From Dendrocalamus latiflorus (lineage: Eukaryota; Streptophyta; Magnoliopsida; Poales; Poaceae), in NCBI GenBank assembly GCA_017311315.1, contig CM029666.1:35226749-35290748 (forward strand): DNA of 64,000 bases, given 5' to 3'. The notes beneath the pieces were generated by a model, which was given only the letters and a program-made list of their open reading frames with translations, was not told the origin of the DNA and ran no database searches. This document shows positions 12,192 through 24,203 of this stretch, piece after piece. How positions within the stretch are numbered: the first letter of the stretch is position 1; every line of letters starts with the position of its first letter. Both the position numbers and the translations under genes were made by a program.

Positions 12192-15100
12192 TGAAACACC
12201 CCAAAAATTTGAAATTTTTGAAATTTTTATGAATTTTGATTAAATTCGGATTTCTTTCCCTTTTTGGCAATTCTTAGTGAAATGCCGCTTTCCTTTTTGG
12301 TCCTTCCCGCCTCCTCTTCTTGCTGCGCCTCTGGACAGTGTCGCCTCTCCACCGCCCCTCTGCCTTGTCGCTTCTCCACGCACGCGCCGCTGATAAGCCA
12401 GCTTGCGGTCGCCCTCGCCAGCTCGTTCACACTAGCCTGTCATCGCGGACCCACCGGTCAGTCCCCCCTCTCCTGCTCTTTCCTTGCCCCGTGCGCCACC
12501 GCATTCGTGTTCACCTCCCCTTGTCGTTCACCTCCCCTGGCCGCCGCTCCCTCTCTCTCGATTCTTCTCTGCCTGAGCCCCAAGTCAAGTCACCAGTACT
12601 TCTTGCAGAGCCACAGAGACACCTCACCCTCACTCTGTCTCTGCTCAGCGCCAGAGTCATCCCCCCTTGCTCCTCCTTGCCCTAGAAGCTCACCCGAACC
12701 GCCTCTCCGTGGCTACCAATCTCCACTGCGTATAAAGCCCAATTCTCACCTCCCTGAGCCTTCTAGCAACCTCACAAACCCTCTCCCCCAGTTAATTGAG
12801 CCCTCGTCGCCTCTGCTGCCCACAATCGGAATCCTTGAGCCCGGTGAGCCCTAATGGTCATCTTGCGATTTACTTGGTTATTTCTCGATTCGTTGCACTG
12901 ACACCATCTCTGTTACCTCCTAAACGCATGGATGAACTCGCCGGAGTGAGAACATTTGTCTAGCGCCTTGGCCACGAATGTTGTCGCCGGCCGAGGAGGC
13001 CCTCTCCGTGGCCAGCTTGTTTAAGCCTTCCCCGAGCTAAACCGCCACCTCCCTCATGCTCCTTAGGCTCCCTAGATGGTGAAAAGCCTTTCCAATTGGC
13101 CGGAGAACCCCTATGTGCTCATGGTGCCTCCGTGGAGGTCATTGTCTTTCCGCCACCTCTAACCGCCCTAAGGCCCAAAATGGAAACCCAAGCTATATGC
13201 GCAACCTCTGGTAAAACCATTTTCCTTCTAGCGCCCTGTCGCCGTCGCGCCACCGCGGCTTGGTTCCTCTGCTTCCCGCCGGGGGTGCCGTCTGGAGGTA
13301 GAAGACGACCCCCCAGGGCAGCGCGGCTTCATCTCGGCCACCCGAGCGTCTCCATCCAAACTGTCCAAAGCTGTTTAAATCCGGACCGTAGATACCCCGT
13401 CACCTCTTCATCCGAGCGCCTGCGCTCACGAGATCCGGCCCGTTGGCGCTGGCTACGCGTCGCCTATCGATCGGGTGTGCGCGCGTGTGCACTAGGCTTC
13501 GTCCGCGCGCGCGTGTGGGCTGCGGCCTGCTCGGCCGAGTGCTCGGGTCGGGCCGGGGGCCTGTTTACTGCGCGGGAGAATGGTGGGCTGGGCCGCACTA
13601 TTCATCCCGAGCCAACCCATTACTATGCAATCCTTTTTAAAAATTCAAGAAATATCCCCAAAAATCCCAAAAAAATCTACAAAACCCAAAAATACCAAAA
13701 TATACCATTTTGACCAGTTTAATATCCTAAATTTAAATTTAACATCCATTCTTTCAAATTTAAAATTTAAAATTTAAACTTCACCATTTCACAAATTTAA
13801 CCCTATAAATTCAAAATTCCATCGCTCCACCAAATTCGAATTTTATAAATTCAAATGTTATCAATTCAAATTTAACCCTTACGTCATATTCATCTCCAAA
13901 TAAATTCAAACCCTTCCGTTATTCAAATTAAATCCTAATAAAACCTCAAATTCATCCAAGTCAAAAATCGATCATCCATTTCTAAATATTCATCCTTTAT
14001 TCCCAAAAATCTATCCAACACATATCGCCCTTCGATCGTCTTGAACCTATCAAATCCAATTCTCGCCTTGTTAGTCAACTAAGCCCTACTAAACTCCGAC
14101 CACCCAACCCAGCCCATTTCCTTTTATGTTATTTCTTGTTTTAATTGCATTTTGTTCCCAGATTGCATCTCGCAAGGCAGGAACCTGTTGGACTTCGTTT
14201 TATACGCTAGTGAACGGACCAAGCGAGTTGGTCAACTGAAGGACAGCAAAAGCAGATGAAGCAAATTTGAAGCTGATCAAGAAAATCAAGAGCAACAAAA
14301 AGAAGGCAAGTCACATGTTTTTTTATCATATTGAATACCATGAGATTTACATTATTTATTTAATGTATTTTCATTAAGGTTAGTTGCGAAATAATAATTG
14401 CTTAAAATAAATGTTTAGAATGACATACTAATTAGATAAATCCTACCACTGATAAGAGCCCTGTTTACTTTGATGGCCACATTCACCTTGACAACCTTAG
14501 TAAGAATTAAAATATTGTACAAATATATATAAGACCATCTCATTCAACATTTTACACTACTAAGTGACCTTGGCCGTTGGCCGGTAGGTTTGGAAAACCC
14601 GGAGAGGGTAGGGTGGTATGGGACACCGTACCCTAGGCCGGTGGTGCTGGTGTGTAGTTTAGGGTAAGGGTGTTGTGGGGGAACTGTGAGGCAATTTTCG
14701 CCCACTGCTTTACCCTGAGATGGAGGTTGCGAACCTCAGGAAAATATAAGGGCAAGAACCTTGTGCCAAGTAAAAGACAGTGATCGCCTAACCACAAGAG
14801 TTGATACGTCAACCCTGGTTTAGTAGCTGCTCAACCTAAGTGAGGCTCAGCATTAGAAGTCGGTGTGGGTTGCGGACTCAGACTAAGACAACGAGAGGTC
14901 CCCACAACTCGGGCTTAGTGTTCCGTGATGGCCAACGGATACCCGAGGGTGTGCGGGTGCCTAACCTATCGGGTAGAGTGTATACCAAAGGTTAAGCAGT
15001 GAAAAGACCCGGTTCCTTAACTCAGTCATGAGGGTTAAGGATACGTGTGGGTAAAGTTGGGAAACTCTGCAGAGTGAAATAAATGGTATTCGAATACGCC

Positions 15101-15716
15101 GTGCTTCCGGTTAATGAAGCTGTGTTAATTGGGTGACTCCAACAACGAGGCATAAGTAGTGTTTCTGATGTTGTTAATTTGAGTAATGATAAGACTTTAT
15201 CTGATAACAGAAAACCCCCTGATCTTAAGGAGCAATTGTTTTAAAATTTTATTTGTTTGCAAATAAAATTGCATCCACCTCTTAATAAAACACTATACTC
15301 CCTTCCCTTGAGAATCCTGGCAAATAGTTATATAGCATTTCCACATGTGATTTGCTGAGTATAGTGGTTGGTACTCAGGCTTGCATAATTTTTCCCCAAC
15401 AGATATCAGAAGAAAAGAAAGCAAATCAAGATTTCGTGTTAGGGTTACGACTGCACTCAAGCGTTCCGATGGAGTTTTCTTCGGCTCTTTTGTATGTAAG
15501 TTAAGCTTTGGGCTTGAACGCCCATATTGTTATTAAAATTGGCCATTAGGTCTTATCACTACAAGAGATGTGTCATTTTGTGACATATATGGCATGACAA
15601 AGGGTCTAAATGTCACTAAATCATCTAGTTTATGACGTTTTTGTAGAGGTAATTTGGCTTAGTGACAAAAATAATATGAATGTCACAAAAAATGTCATGA
15701 TGCAAGTCTAAATCAA

Positions 15717-15898
15717 TGTAGTGACAATATTTGTTGTGTCATTAGGGCTACTTTGCGAACGTCATAAATTAATGACAAAACTGGTGTGTCAGAAATTATT
15801 ATATAAGCATGTAGTGACAATATTTGTTGTGTCATAGGTACTACTTTGCGAATATCATAAATTAATGACAAAACTGGTACGTCACAAATTATTATATT
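15717..15898 (+). repeat. 93-bp tandem pair, left subterminal region of CACTA
   Basis: Two adjacent copies begin tgtagtgacaatatttgttg at 15717 and 15810 and include aattaatgacaaaactggt. Such subterminal arrays are known transposase-binding regions in the En/Spm superfamily; that role is inferred here. Confidence 0.8.
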
Positions 15899-16579
15899 GA
15901 ATTATTTAAACCATCATTTTCCTTGTTGGCATACGGCCCACCTGTCAAGATAGGTCCCACCGCCACGTGTCCCAACCAACTGTTTTTTTAATGAGCTTGC
16001 TTAGTAGGTCTGCTATCCCACTGATATAGTGACATTTGTGCTTGGAATTATATATTTTACTATGGTTTATGGATTACTAAATACATATGTGGCTGAGTAC
16101 CTATGCAATCTATTTTTATCTTGATATCTTATGCACGGTTTGAATTGAGCTGTGACTTATTTAAGCACTAAAAGATGGCAACAATATTGTGTGGCTGCAG
16201 CTTGCTTTTTCAGAAATTTTCTTGGTGTCCGTCCTTTCTCAATTGACATGCGTTATTTTTCTATATAATTATATGTCATTTTACCCTCATATTCTTCGCA
16301 TTTCGAGATCATTTATCATCATTTACACGTTTTTCAATAATTAATTGCTCAATTTGGATCATTTTACATTTTTTTTGTGCTTTTCTGCAGGCCGTCGCGA
16401 TCGAGGCGCATAAATGACAAATTAGGCATTCAAGGGCTGCTCCGTACAGATGTACGCATCGGCACAAGTGCGTAGATTCTTTTCACGATGAAATCGGAGT
16501 TTCCAAGGGCCGGAACGAAAGAAGTCTCACTGGGAGAAGGATCAATTTGTAAACCCTAGAAACCTGGAGGGCTAAATCG

Positions 16580-17770
16580 TAGAACTACCAACTTCTCCCC
16601 TTTCGGCCATATGACCTAGCCGCCGCCGCTAGCAAGAACTTGAGCCCGGCTTCTCTTCTTCCTTCATCCCCTTCTCCTCCTCCTTCAACCCCCTTGCTCC
16701 TTCTCCACCTGCGCCGGCGAGGGCCGGGCCTTACCTCGCCGGTCGCCTCCTTCTCTTCGCCTGTTCCTTCCACTGCGCCTCTCTCCCTCCAGCATCCTCA
16801 CCGCCGCCTTGCATACCTCCGGTCACCGCCGCCACTTCCCCTCACCTCTGCGTCTCCCCTTCTCACCTTCTCCGCATCCTCTCCTCCACCAAGCGCCGCC
16901 CCATCTACTCCGCAGCTCGCCGGGCCTCCTCTCTACTCCACCTTCCTCTACCTCACCGCCGCTCCTCTTTTCGCCTCCCCTCACCGCCGCCATCTCCGCC
17001 GCTCCTCCACCTCCGCGCCACCACGGCCGCCGACGAGGCCGAGCCTCTCTCTTCCTCTCTCCAACCGCGCCTCCTTGCCTCTCTCCGCCGCTTCTCCGGC
17101 AGCTCTCCCCTCCGCTCGCAGCCGCCTCCCTGCTCCACTGCGCCGCCACCATCTCCCCCTTCCTCACCGACTTGGCCTCCCTTCTCCACTAGCCACACCA
17201 GCCGCGCCGCCCCTCTCTTCCACCAACCGCGCCGCCCCTCTCCTCTTGCCCGACCTCGGCGCCACCCCTACCTCTCTCCGCCGCCTCTACTCCCTACTCC
17301 CTTCTTCTCCACCGCACCTCCTCCATCCCTTTCACTGTGCCTCGCCGCCACTTCTACATCCGCGCCGCCGTCCTTATCGGCTCCTCCTTCAGATCTGCCT
17401 CCCCGACACCCTTTCCTTCTCCTCTGCAGCCACCGGTCTTCCCAAATCTTCCTGATCTGAAGCCCTTCTCCGCCACCTCTCTCCACTGCTCCTCCGGGCC
17501 TCCTCTTTGCCCCACCTCGGCGCCGCCGCTCTTCGGTTACCACCGGCGATTGCCGCCCTTCACCACCTCCGGGCGCCGACTGCACCGATCTGCACCACCA
17601 CTCCACCGACACCGAGGACGGCGACCTCTTCTTCATCTTCTCCGACATGCGCTCCTACGCCGGCGTCTCCACCGCAACCGATGGCATCAACCCCTGCTTC
17701 CTCTTCAACATCACCAGCTTGCACCCCGTCGGCATCATCTCTGCACCTTCTTCCTCCCCGGTTGTCTAAT
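16580..17770 (+). other. GC-rich polypyrimidine block inside CACTA
   Basis: A strongly strand-biased C/T-rich stretch. Its longest frame (16640-17455) is made almost only of Ser, Pro, Leu, Arg and Ala, and similar-length frames exist on both strands, which marks compositional rather than selected coding. It may be a leader/first-exon region or captured host DNA. I do not annotate a protein. Confidence 0.55.
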
Positions 17771-18278
17771 TCCTTCCCCTTTATTTCTTCAGCTCTTAAT
17801 TTCTATTACTCTGTTAAGTGATAATTACCATTTACACTGTGGATGTTGACTTGTGATATGTGATCTGTGTGATGGAATTATGCACTGTGATGGATGCTTG
17901 TGCTCACTGTGAAATGTTATTTGTGATGTATGCATGTGATCTGAGAATTTGTGATTATGCTCTGTTAGTTATTTCCAGTTTGCTCAATGTTCATGTTGCA
18001 GTAGTTTAATACTAGAATTTATGTTTATTTGTTATCTACTATGGTGTCGTGATCTTGTGTTAGTCATTTAATTGTATCTGTGATCATTGTTAGTACCTGT
18101 GAAGGTTTGTGAGCACGATTTAGCTAGCCGGCGCCCGTCTCCTTCACCTTGCTTTCTTGACCCCCCCCCCCCTCCTTACTTCTGGATCTTCCCTTGTGCT
18201 TCTCGACCTTCCTCTTCTCTTCTATCTATGCCTTAAAGACAATGGATCATCTGTCCACTAATGTTTTCCTTTCTACAG

Positions 18279-18946
18279 GAAAAGTGTCTGAAAAACAAAG
18301 ATAGCCGTGAGCAAGTTCAATACCACCAGACGACAGGATCTCAGAGCTATGTTTCTCAATGCTATGTCACCGTAAGATAAACCACTGCATCTTTATACAG
18401 TTCTGTTTTTTACTTGAGATATTGAGGCTACAACAGCTCTGCTGCTGCAGAGATGCAATCTAACTATCATAAAGATGTATCAAATTGCTATTATTCTGAG
18501 AAATGGATCATTGTTGCTGTTCATGACTTGTCAATATGAAATAGCTAACTTTATCAATATTCAATTTGGTTCATAAATATTATATATGAAATAGCTGGAG
18601 CCCAATAAGGGCCTAATCTGTTTTAGTAAATTCTTTTGCTGTTTGCATATTGATCAGCCTACACAGTGATATGTTTACATACTACATGTGTTCTAGAGAG
18701 GCATGCTGATCCGTTTTAGTGCTATGAATTTTCGTAGATACAAATATATCTATTCTGGTTACTTGTTTTTCTATTTGCATGTAATTTCAGAAGCAAAATG
18801 TATGTTCAGAGATCCATGAGCTTGAGAGCGAACTACATGCTGAGAAGGCAGGAGCAGCAGAGCTTCGAGCACAGATGGGTAATCTACAGAAGCAGGTAGA
18901 GGATCAGAATGATGCACCAAGGCTTCCTTCGTTCCTTGTTTGGTAG
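18279..18946 (+). pseudogene. C-terminal two-exon remnant of a plant CACTA transposase (ptta/En/Spm type)
   Basis: Exon 1 (18279-18371) is bounded by ttctacag and gtaaga and reads EKCLKNKDSREQVQYHQTTG then SQSYV. This matches the conserved 'NK..R......TTGS.S' block of the plant transposase family (Pfam Transposase_24). Exon 2 (18791-18946) follows the acceptor gtaatttcag in the same phase. It encodes a charged, coiled-coil-like tail (EIHELESELHAEKAGAAELR) ending at TAG 18944-18946. Phase is preserved across the 419-base intron and there is no internal stop. The upstream DNA-binding and catalytic parts are not recognisable, so it is a remnant. Confidence 0.7.
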
Positions 18947-19361
18947 CAAATTTGCATCATCTGATGCTGAGTAGTAAGCTCTCAAACTTAGGCTATAGAT
19001 GAAATTTTGGTGGCTAGAGTTATCATTTTGATATGGATACCTGTGATGAGGTTGAGACAACAACTATATGTGTTTTGAATTTGTGTTGAGACACTAACTT
19101 TATGTGTTTTGAATTTGGTGATGCATGAAATGCTTGATATTTAATATCAGACCTGATTTGATTTGAATGTGTTGAGACAGCAACTATTTGTGCATTTTGT
19201 TGGATGGTTTGAATGTATGGGCTGATAAAAATATATGGGCTCAAATTTGTGGGCTGAAAAAAATATGGGCTGCAATCATAAAAAAATGGTACTCATCGGG
19301 CCAGAGAAAAAAAATAGCCCAATTACTGTTTCAGCCCAAATAATTTATGACATTTTTAAAA

Positions 19362-19562
19362 TCTGCCACATCAGCGTGACATCAACATTTTATGACGTTT
19401 CTAAATCTACCACGTCATCTGCCACATAAGCATTTTTTATGACGTTTTAAAATCTGCCACGTTAGCATTTTTTATGACGTTTTTATATCTGCCACGTCAG
19501 CATTTTTATGACGTTTTTAAATCTGCCACGTCAGCGCCACGTCAACATTTTATGACGTTTTT
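19362..19562 (+). repeat. CACTA right subterminal array
   Basis: About five imperfect ~40-bp units alternate atttttatgacgttttt with aaatctgccacgtcagc. It lies just inside the right end, where En/Spm-type elements carry transposase-binding repeats. Confidence 0.8.
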
Positions 19563-19950
19563 TTATCCTACGTGGCAGCTGCCTACGTGGCAAGGCCTAG
19601 GATTTTGTGACATGAAACAAATGTCATAAGTTATTGTGACATTAAAATGAATGTCATAATTTTTGTGACACGGGACAAACAAGCGTCATTAAACAAATTT
19701 GTGACGCTCATTTTTTGACATAACGATTTTCGTCACACAGATGTCATAAAAGGTAAATTATGACATAATTTTAGATATTATGACATAAATGATATGTCAA
19801 AAAATGGCACTTCTCTTGTAGTGTATTTCAATCAAATTAACTTCTTTTAACTGTTCGTGAGCAGGCATGATACACTTTTTACCCGCAACTGAACCCCTGG
19901 GCTGTTGCGGGCCGTACGACGTCCCTGTTCTAAAAAATGGGAGCGTTACA

Positions 19951-22148
19951 TGCCGTTTAATGTGAGCTTGCACGTGGCTGTCATCTCGATCTGAAGCCTC
20001 TATCTCCTGTTTTCAGTATGCCCTCTCCAATAGCTACTTGATTGGGCTCGGGCTTTTACGGCCTGTGCTTGTATTTTATGCCGGCCTGACCAACAGCACA
20101 ACTTTGTTCTCTGTCTTGTGCAACTTTATTCTCCATCATGAAAACTAGGGAGTATGTTACTGTACAATCGTATACCGTAATTAGACGAGGGTGAATGATT
20201 GTCTCCACTTCTTAAAAACCTAAAACAAATCACAAACCAGAAGAAATGCAATCTAAATTACCGGATGTAGATTTCGATCGCAAGTCGGTCGACCGCTCAC
20301 TCGACAGCTTTGCACATGCTCAATGAGGTTCCGACCGCTCGACATTCAACTGCTGGCTTGACCGCTTGACCTCCTTTGCACGTAGTCATAATCTTCCTCC
20401 GCTCAAACGCTTCTTCATCCATTCGAACTCTTCTTCCTCCGCTCAAAATGAGAACGAGCTAAAGACGATGATGTGTTCTGCTCGGTTGGATTGAACTGAT
20501 GACTAAAGACACTGTGCTCGTAGTACGCAGGATCATGATGTGTTAGCACGCCGATGAGCACACATGAAAACGATGCTCAGAAAAACACACCACACTTTGA
20601 TTGAGACAACAAGATGACGTTAGCAGCGTTTTCTTTCTTTGAGATCAAATCTGATAGTTTACTTCTATATCATGTTTGTGGCTACAAAGCGCCCTCATGG
20701 TACCCCTCAAACTCTAGCATAAAAGGCCCCCTCAAAGCCACTCAAAGCCCCTTCAATCTACTCCTAAAAACCTTGCATTAACCATTATCCTCTCCCTACT
20801 TATATAGGCTAACACTCCAAACTGTGTCCTCATCAAACTGGACACAATATCCTAATTGATTCCGAAAATTAAGGGACCCGAAACCCTTCCAAACACGAGT
20901 TTTTCATAATCTCTAAACCTTCTCCTTCCAAGTTATGGACACATTCCATAACTCCTTCCATGTCGAAGCCTCTAGGACCACACCTCCGGTAGCTTCTCCA
21001 CGCATCATCCACCTTTGATCTCTACATACCTCAGTGTGAGCCCGACCACCACATGACTTCTTCGACCGCTTGGACCTCAGATTTCCCCTCCTAACACCGG
21101 TCCTCCTCGTCACTGATCATGGTCGTCTCTACGCTCAACCTACACATACAAAACCAAAAAACTTCTCCACGCATCTTCCACCTTTTGATCTCCACGTGCC
21201 CAAACGTGAGCCTGACCACCTCGTGACTTCTACGACCACTTAGGCCTCAAATTTCCCCTTTTCGTCTTGGTCATATTTATCACCGATCATGATTGTCTCC
21301 ATGTCCAACCTGCACATGCAAAGATCAAAGAACCTTTTCCTCAGCACAAGTTCTTTCTAATTTGACCGATATCAATCCACACACGCATAACATACCCTCA
21401 TCTATCCATAGACACGAACCAAACCATCTATGACCTCAACTTCCACATTTTTCGAAAATCAACTTCAGACCACTCAGTAAGACCGGTCTAACCACCATCC
21501 CAAGCTAGTCAAACCACTGGCCCAACGAGTACTCGAAAACCATGAGTACTCGAGAATCACAAGCATCGTAGCACCGACCACCAATCACCGAGTACTAAAT
21601 AGGTACTGTAGCACCGACTACCGATCACCGACAGCCATGCACAGGTTGGTCATACCATTGGCCCAACAGAGTACTCAGAGTACTAGAAGATCACAAGAAT
21701 TGAAGCACTCGAAGCCAATGAGTACCGACCGTACGGCAACTGATCGCAAAACCTATGACTAGTGATCGCAAAGCCAATGACTACCGAACACAGCCTACAA
21801 CCACCAGCCAGTCGTTCTACCTTGGTCGTTCTATCGTGATCGTTCTATCGTGGTCGACCTGCTTGCTCGACATGTCGTGATCATTTTGTTGTGGTCAATG
21901 CCTGCTGATCGAACCTCCCAACACAAATCCATTCGAACCACCGACTACTAAACGTGATCGAAGCCAGTCAGTCAGACCGCCCAATACAAAGCGGTTAGAC
22001 CGCTAAACCTGAATTCTAGTTTTACAAAAGCGCATCGACTGAAACTTTTACAAACATAAATTTCAATGCTACCCAAATGTCAATTATTCATCATCACTAA
22101 ATTCACGACCTATCCGCATGGTCCAACAGTTAGCTTCTTTATTCTGAC
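19951..22148. other. non-coding repetitive DNA between the two CACTA elements
   Basis: No gene is supported. Repeated 'gaccgctcgac', 'gagtactcga' and 'gtagcaccgac' phrases suggest an old LTR or retrotransposon leader. A block near 20110-20160 (caactttattctcc...aaaactaggg) resembles the DNA beyond the second CACTA (24350-24400), so both belong to a local repeated sequence. Short ORFs look accidental. Confidence 0.5.
20993..21332 (+). repeat. 169-bp imperfect tandem duplication
   Basis: Two units start cttctccacgcatc at 20993 and 21162. They share blocks such as gtgagcc(c/t)gaccacc, ttcgaccgctt/ctacgaccactt and catggtcgtctct/catgattgtctcc. Identity is moderate, so it is old. Confidence 0.75.
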
Positions 22149-22927
22149 TACTACAAAAAAAAGGTCATCACAGACGATTCAAAAACGTCATCACAGATGG
22201 TTTCGCGAGCTGTCTGAGTTTATGGGTCAGTGATGACATGAGCTCATCAGCGACAGTTTTTGAACCGTCTGTTATACACACTATCATATACTGTTATTAA
22301 CTCATAACCGTCTATGATACTTGACTATCACAAACGATTTGTAGAAAAATCATCTGTGATATCTCATGAATCATAGACGGTTTCAACTAAAAATCGTCTG
22401 TGATATTAAACTATCACAGACGATTTATAGTTAAAACCGTATGTAATTTATGAGATATCACAGACGGTTTCTATTACAAATTGTCTTTGTGATATTCTTT
22501 TGTTTCCTCAATATATTTCTGTTTGTTGGCTAACCTCAAGAAATACTAGCCATGCCCTCTGAAACAAGTAGAAACCATTTCACATTCATCTCAGAAATAA
22601 GAACTATTTCACAAATCAATTAACTGAAATAAAATAAATTAATTATCCATAAAAAAATACACACATGTACAATTAAGCTCAGCCTGTTGTAGTTAGAGAT
22701 AATTAACAAGTGAATCATAGTGAACAAGATTAAACAACCTAGTGAATCGTACGACAGGGGAGGGAACTGTAAGATGTACATGAACCCAAAACCCTAGCTA
22801 TCTATCAATTGCATAATTTCATATCTAAGCATCAAGAAAAAGAAGGTCGGGGATCGGATGGCGGATATCACCGGCAATGAAGGAGAGGCAACAGTAGCGT
22901 CACCTTTGTGTCATGACAGTGACACTG

Positions 22928-22966
22928 CACAAGACACTCTTACAACACTTACAAGAGTGTCTTGTG
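22928..22966. repeat. perfect 14-bp hairpin inside the second CACTA
   Basis: The arms cacaagacactctt (22928-22941) and aagagtgtcttgtg (22953-22966) are exact inverted copies with an 11-base loop. Confidence 0.85.
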
Positions 22967-23658
22967 TAGTGAAACGTGGTGCCACAACCGGAAGTGGAGA
23001 AGCTAGCTCACGGCGGTAGTCAGCATCGTCGAGGGGAGAATGCAGGAATAAGCTAGGAGTGGATAGATGAACTAGGAGCAGCCGATGGAACTCACGCATT
23101 CTATGATAATGTACATATCAAATACCGCTTGCTATACGAACCATCTGTGATAATGGCACATATCAGAGATGATTTGGTATACGAACCGTCTATGATAATG
23201 CAATATCAAAGATGGTGTGGTATACAAACCGTCTGTGATAACGCTTAAATATGTGTGCCCTACTCCCGCCTGTTAATATTCCGATGCAAGCGAAGGACTC
23301 TTAAACTTCCACATGGTTCTGGTTTTATGTGCAGCATGGTGTACAATTCCTTGATACAACAAACTCCATCTCTTCTAAACTATCCTCTCCCTCATCTTCT
23401 TCACCAGATTTCTCAATAATGACATCTAATATTATTTTGATGTCCTTCCTCTCATCTATCAATCGTGAGTTGTTCGGCTGCAACCTTACATAGGCGGCCA
23501 ACAACTTACGTCTACAGCAGCTCCTCCGCTCATGCCCTGCTCTCCTTCCTCGAGTCGCTTCCATCCGTCAACTAGACCTCATCATCCATCGTCGACGGAG
23601 GTGTCCCTTTGCCGTTCAAGAAAGGGAAACCGCCCTCAGCCTTGTTCTTCAATTCAAT

Positions 23659-23934
23659 GTGCGCAAAGCGGAAGAAACTCTTACGATGGTGAAGAGATAC
23701 ATGGATAATCTTGCCAATCAAGCAGAAGCGGCCGATTCTGAGAAAGCTTATCATAGCATCATCTTTGAGATTATGGGCCATCCTAATGATTTGCCCAGGC
23801 TAGAGCAAGAAGTGGAGAGGGCAAGGACAATCTTCACGGCATTCGAGAACACCACCGTTAATCCCCCAACTCCAAAAGTAGAAGAGGAAGCATATAAAAC
23901 CCAGAAGACCAAGATCTGGGAATATATTTTTTGA
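23659..23934 (+). other. unrecognised ORF of about 90 codons inside CACTA
   Basis: The frame encodes a charged, helix-prone peptide (RKAEETLTMVKRYMDNL; LPRLEQEVERARTIF) ending near a TGA at 23932-23934. I do not recognise a family. It could be captured host coding sequence, a decayed element protein, or chance. No intron or promoter evidence was found. Confidence 0.3.
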
Positions 23935-24203
23935 ACTTTTAATAAATTTGACTTGAATTTGGCTTTTGTAAAAGTGATTGGTCACACTTATCTCTTCCGG
24001 CTCAGTAGCTTCTGTAGTTCATATGAAAGGACAAAACATATATGATTGTAAATAAAAATCGTCTGTGATATTTCATAAACAGTTCTAATTAAAAGTCGTC
24101 TATGATAATGGACAAAACACAGACATTTGTAAATAAAAATTATCTGTGATATTTCATAGATGGTTCTAATTAAAAGTCGTCTGTGATAATAGGAGACATC
24201 CCA

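Larger units (their letters stand above)
15557..19823 (+). mobile_element. CACTA (En/Spm) DNA transposon, 4.27 kb, complete ends
   Basis: Terminal inverted repeats are CACTACAAGAGA at the left and TCTCTTGTAGTG at the right. Inverted similarity continues inward (gtgtcatttt / aaaaatggcac). It is flanked by the 3-bp target duplication TAT at 15554-15556 and 19824-19826, the hallmark of CACTA insertion. Subterminal tandem repeats rich in tatgacgtt and gccacgtcagca lie at the right end, and 93-bp repeats at the left. It keeps only C-terminal transposase-like exons, so it is probably non-autonomous. Element strand is assigned from those exons. Confidence 0.95.
12192..19950 (+). mobile_element. solo Ty3/gypsy-type LTR (about 3.5 kb) split by a CACTA element
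   Basis: The left end is TGAAACACCCC and the right end is GGGAGCGTTACA, an imperfect inverted pair typical of grass TGTAAC-type LTRs. Flanks are ggccg at 12187-12191 and tgccg at 19951-19955, sharing gccg. Removing the CACTA (15557-19823 plus one TAT) leaves about 3.49 kb with no PBS, purine tract or internal domain, so it is read as a solo LTR. Structure: GC-rich block (12.27-13.6 kb), AT-rich 'aaattcaaatt' stretch (13.65-14.1 kb), and the ttgctgagta...ggtactcagg block (about 15354-15380). The ORFs in the GC-rich block are treated as chance ORFs. Confidence 0.75.

Noticed and set aside
12264..13777. Overlapping ORFs up to ~200 codons in GC-rich DNA
   Set aside because: They lie inside an LTR, are Ser/Pro/Arg-rich, occur in overlapping frames on the same and opposite strands, and match no family I recognise.
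16585..17849. 271-codon Ser/Pro-rich ORF and its overlapping partners
   Set aside because: Open frames on both strands follow directly from the C/T-rich composition; there is no motif, and no start context or splice support.
18161..18172. Run of 12 C bases
   Set aside because: A simple homopolymer inside CACTA; length may be a sequencing artefact and no function is implied.
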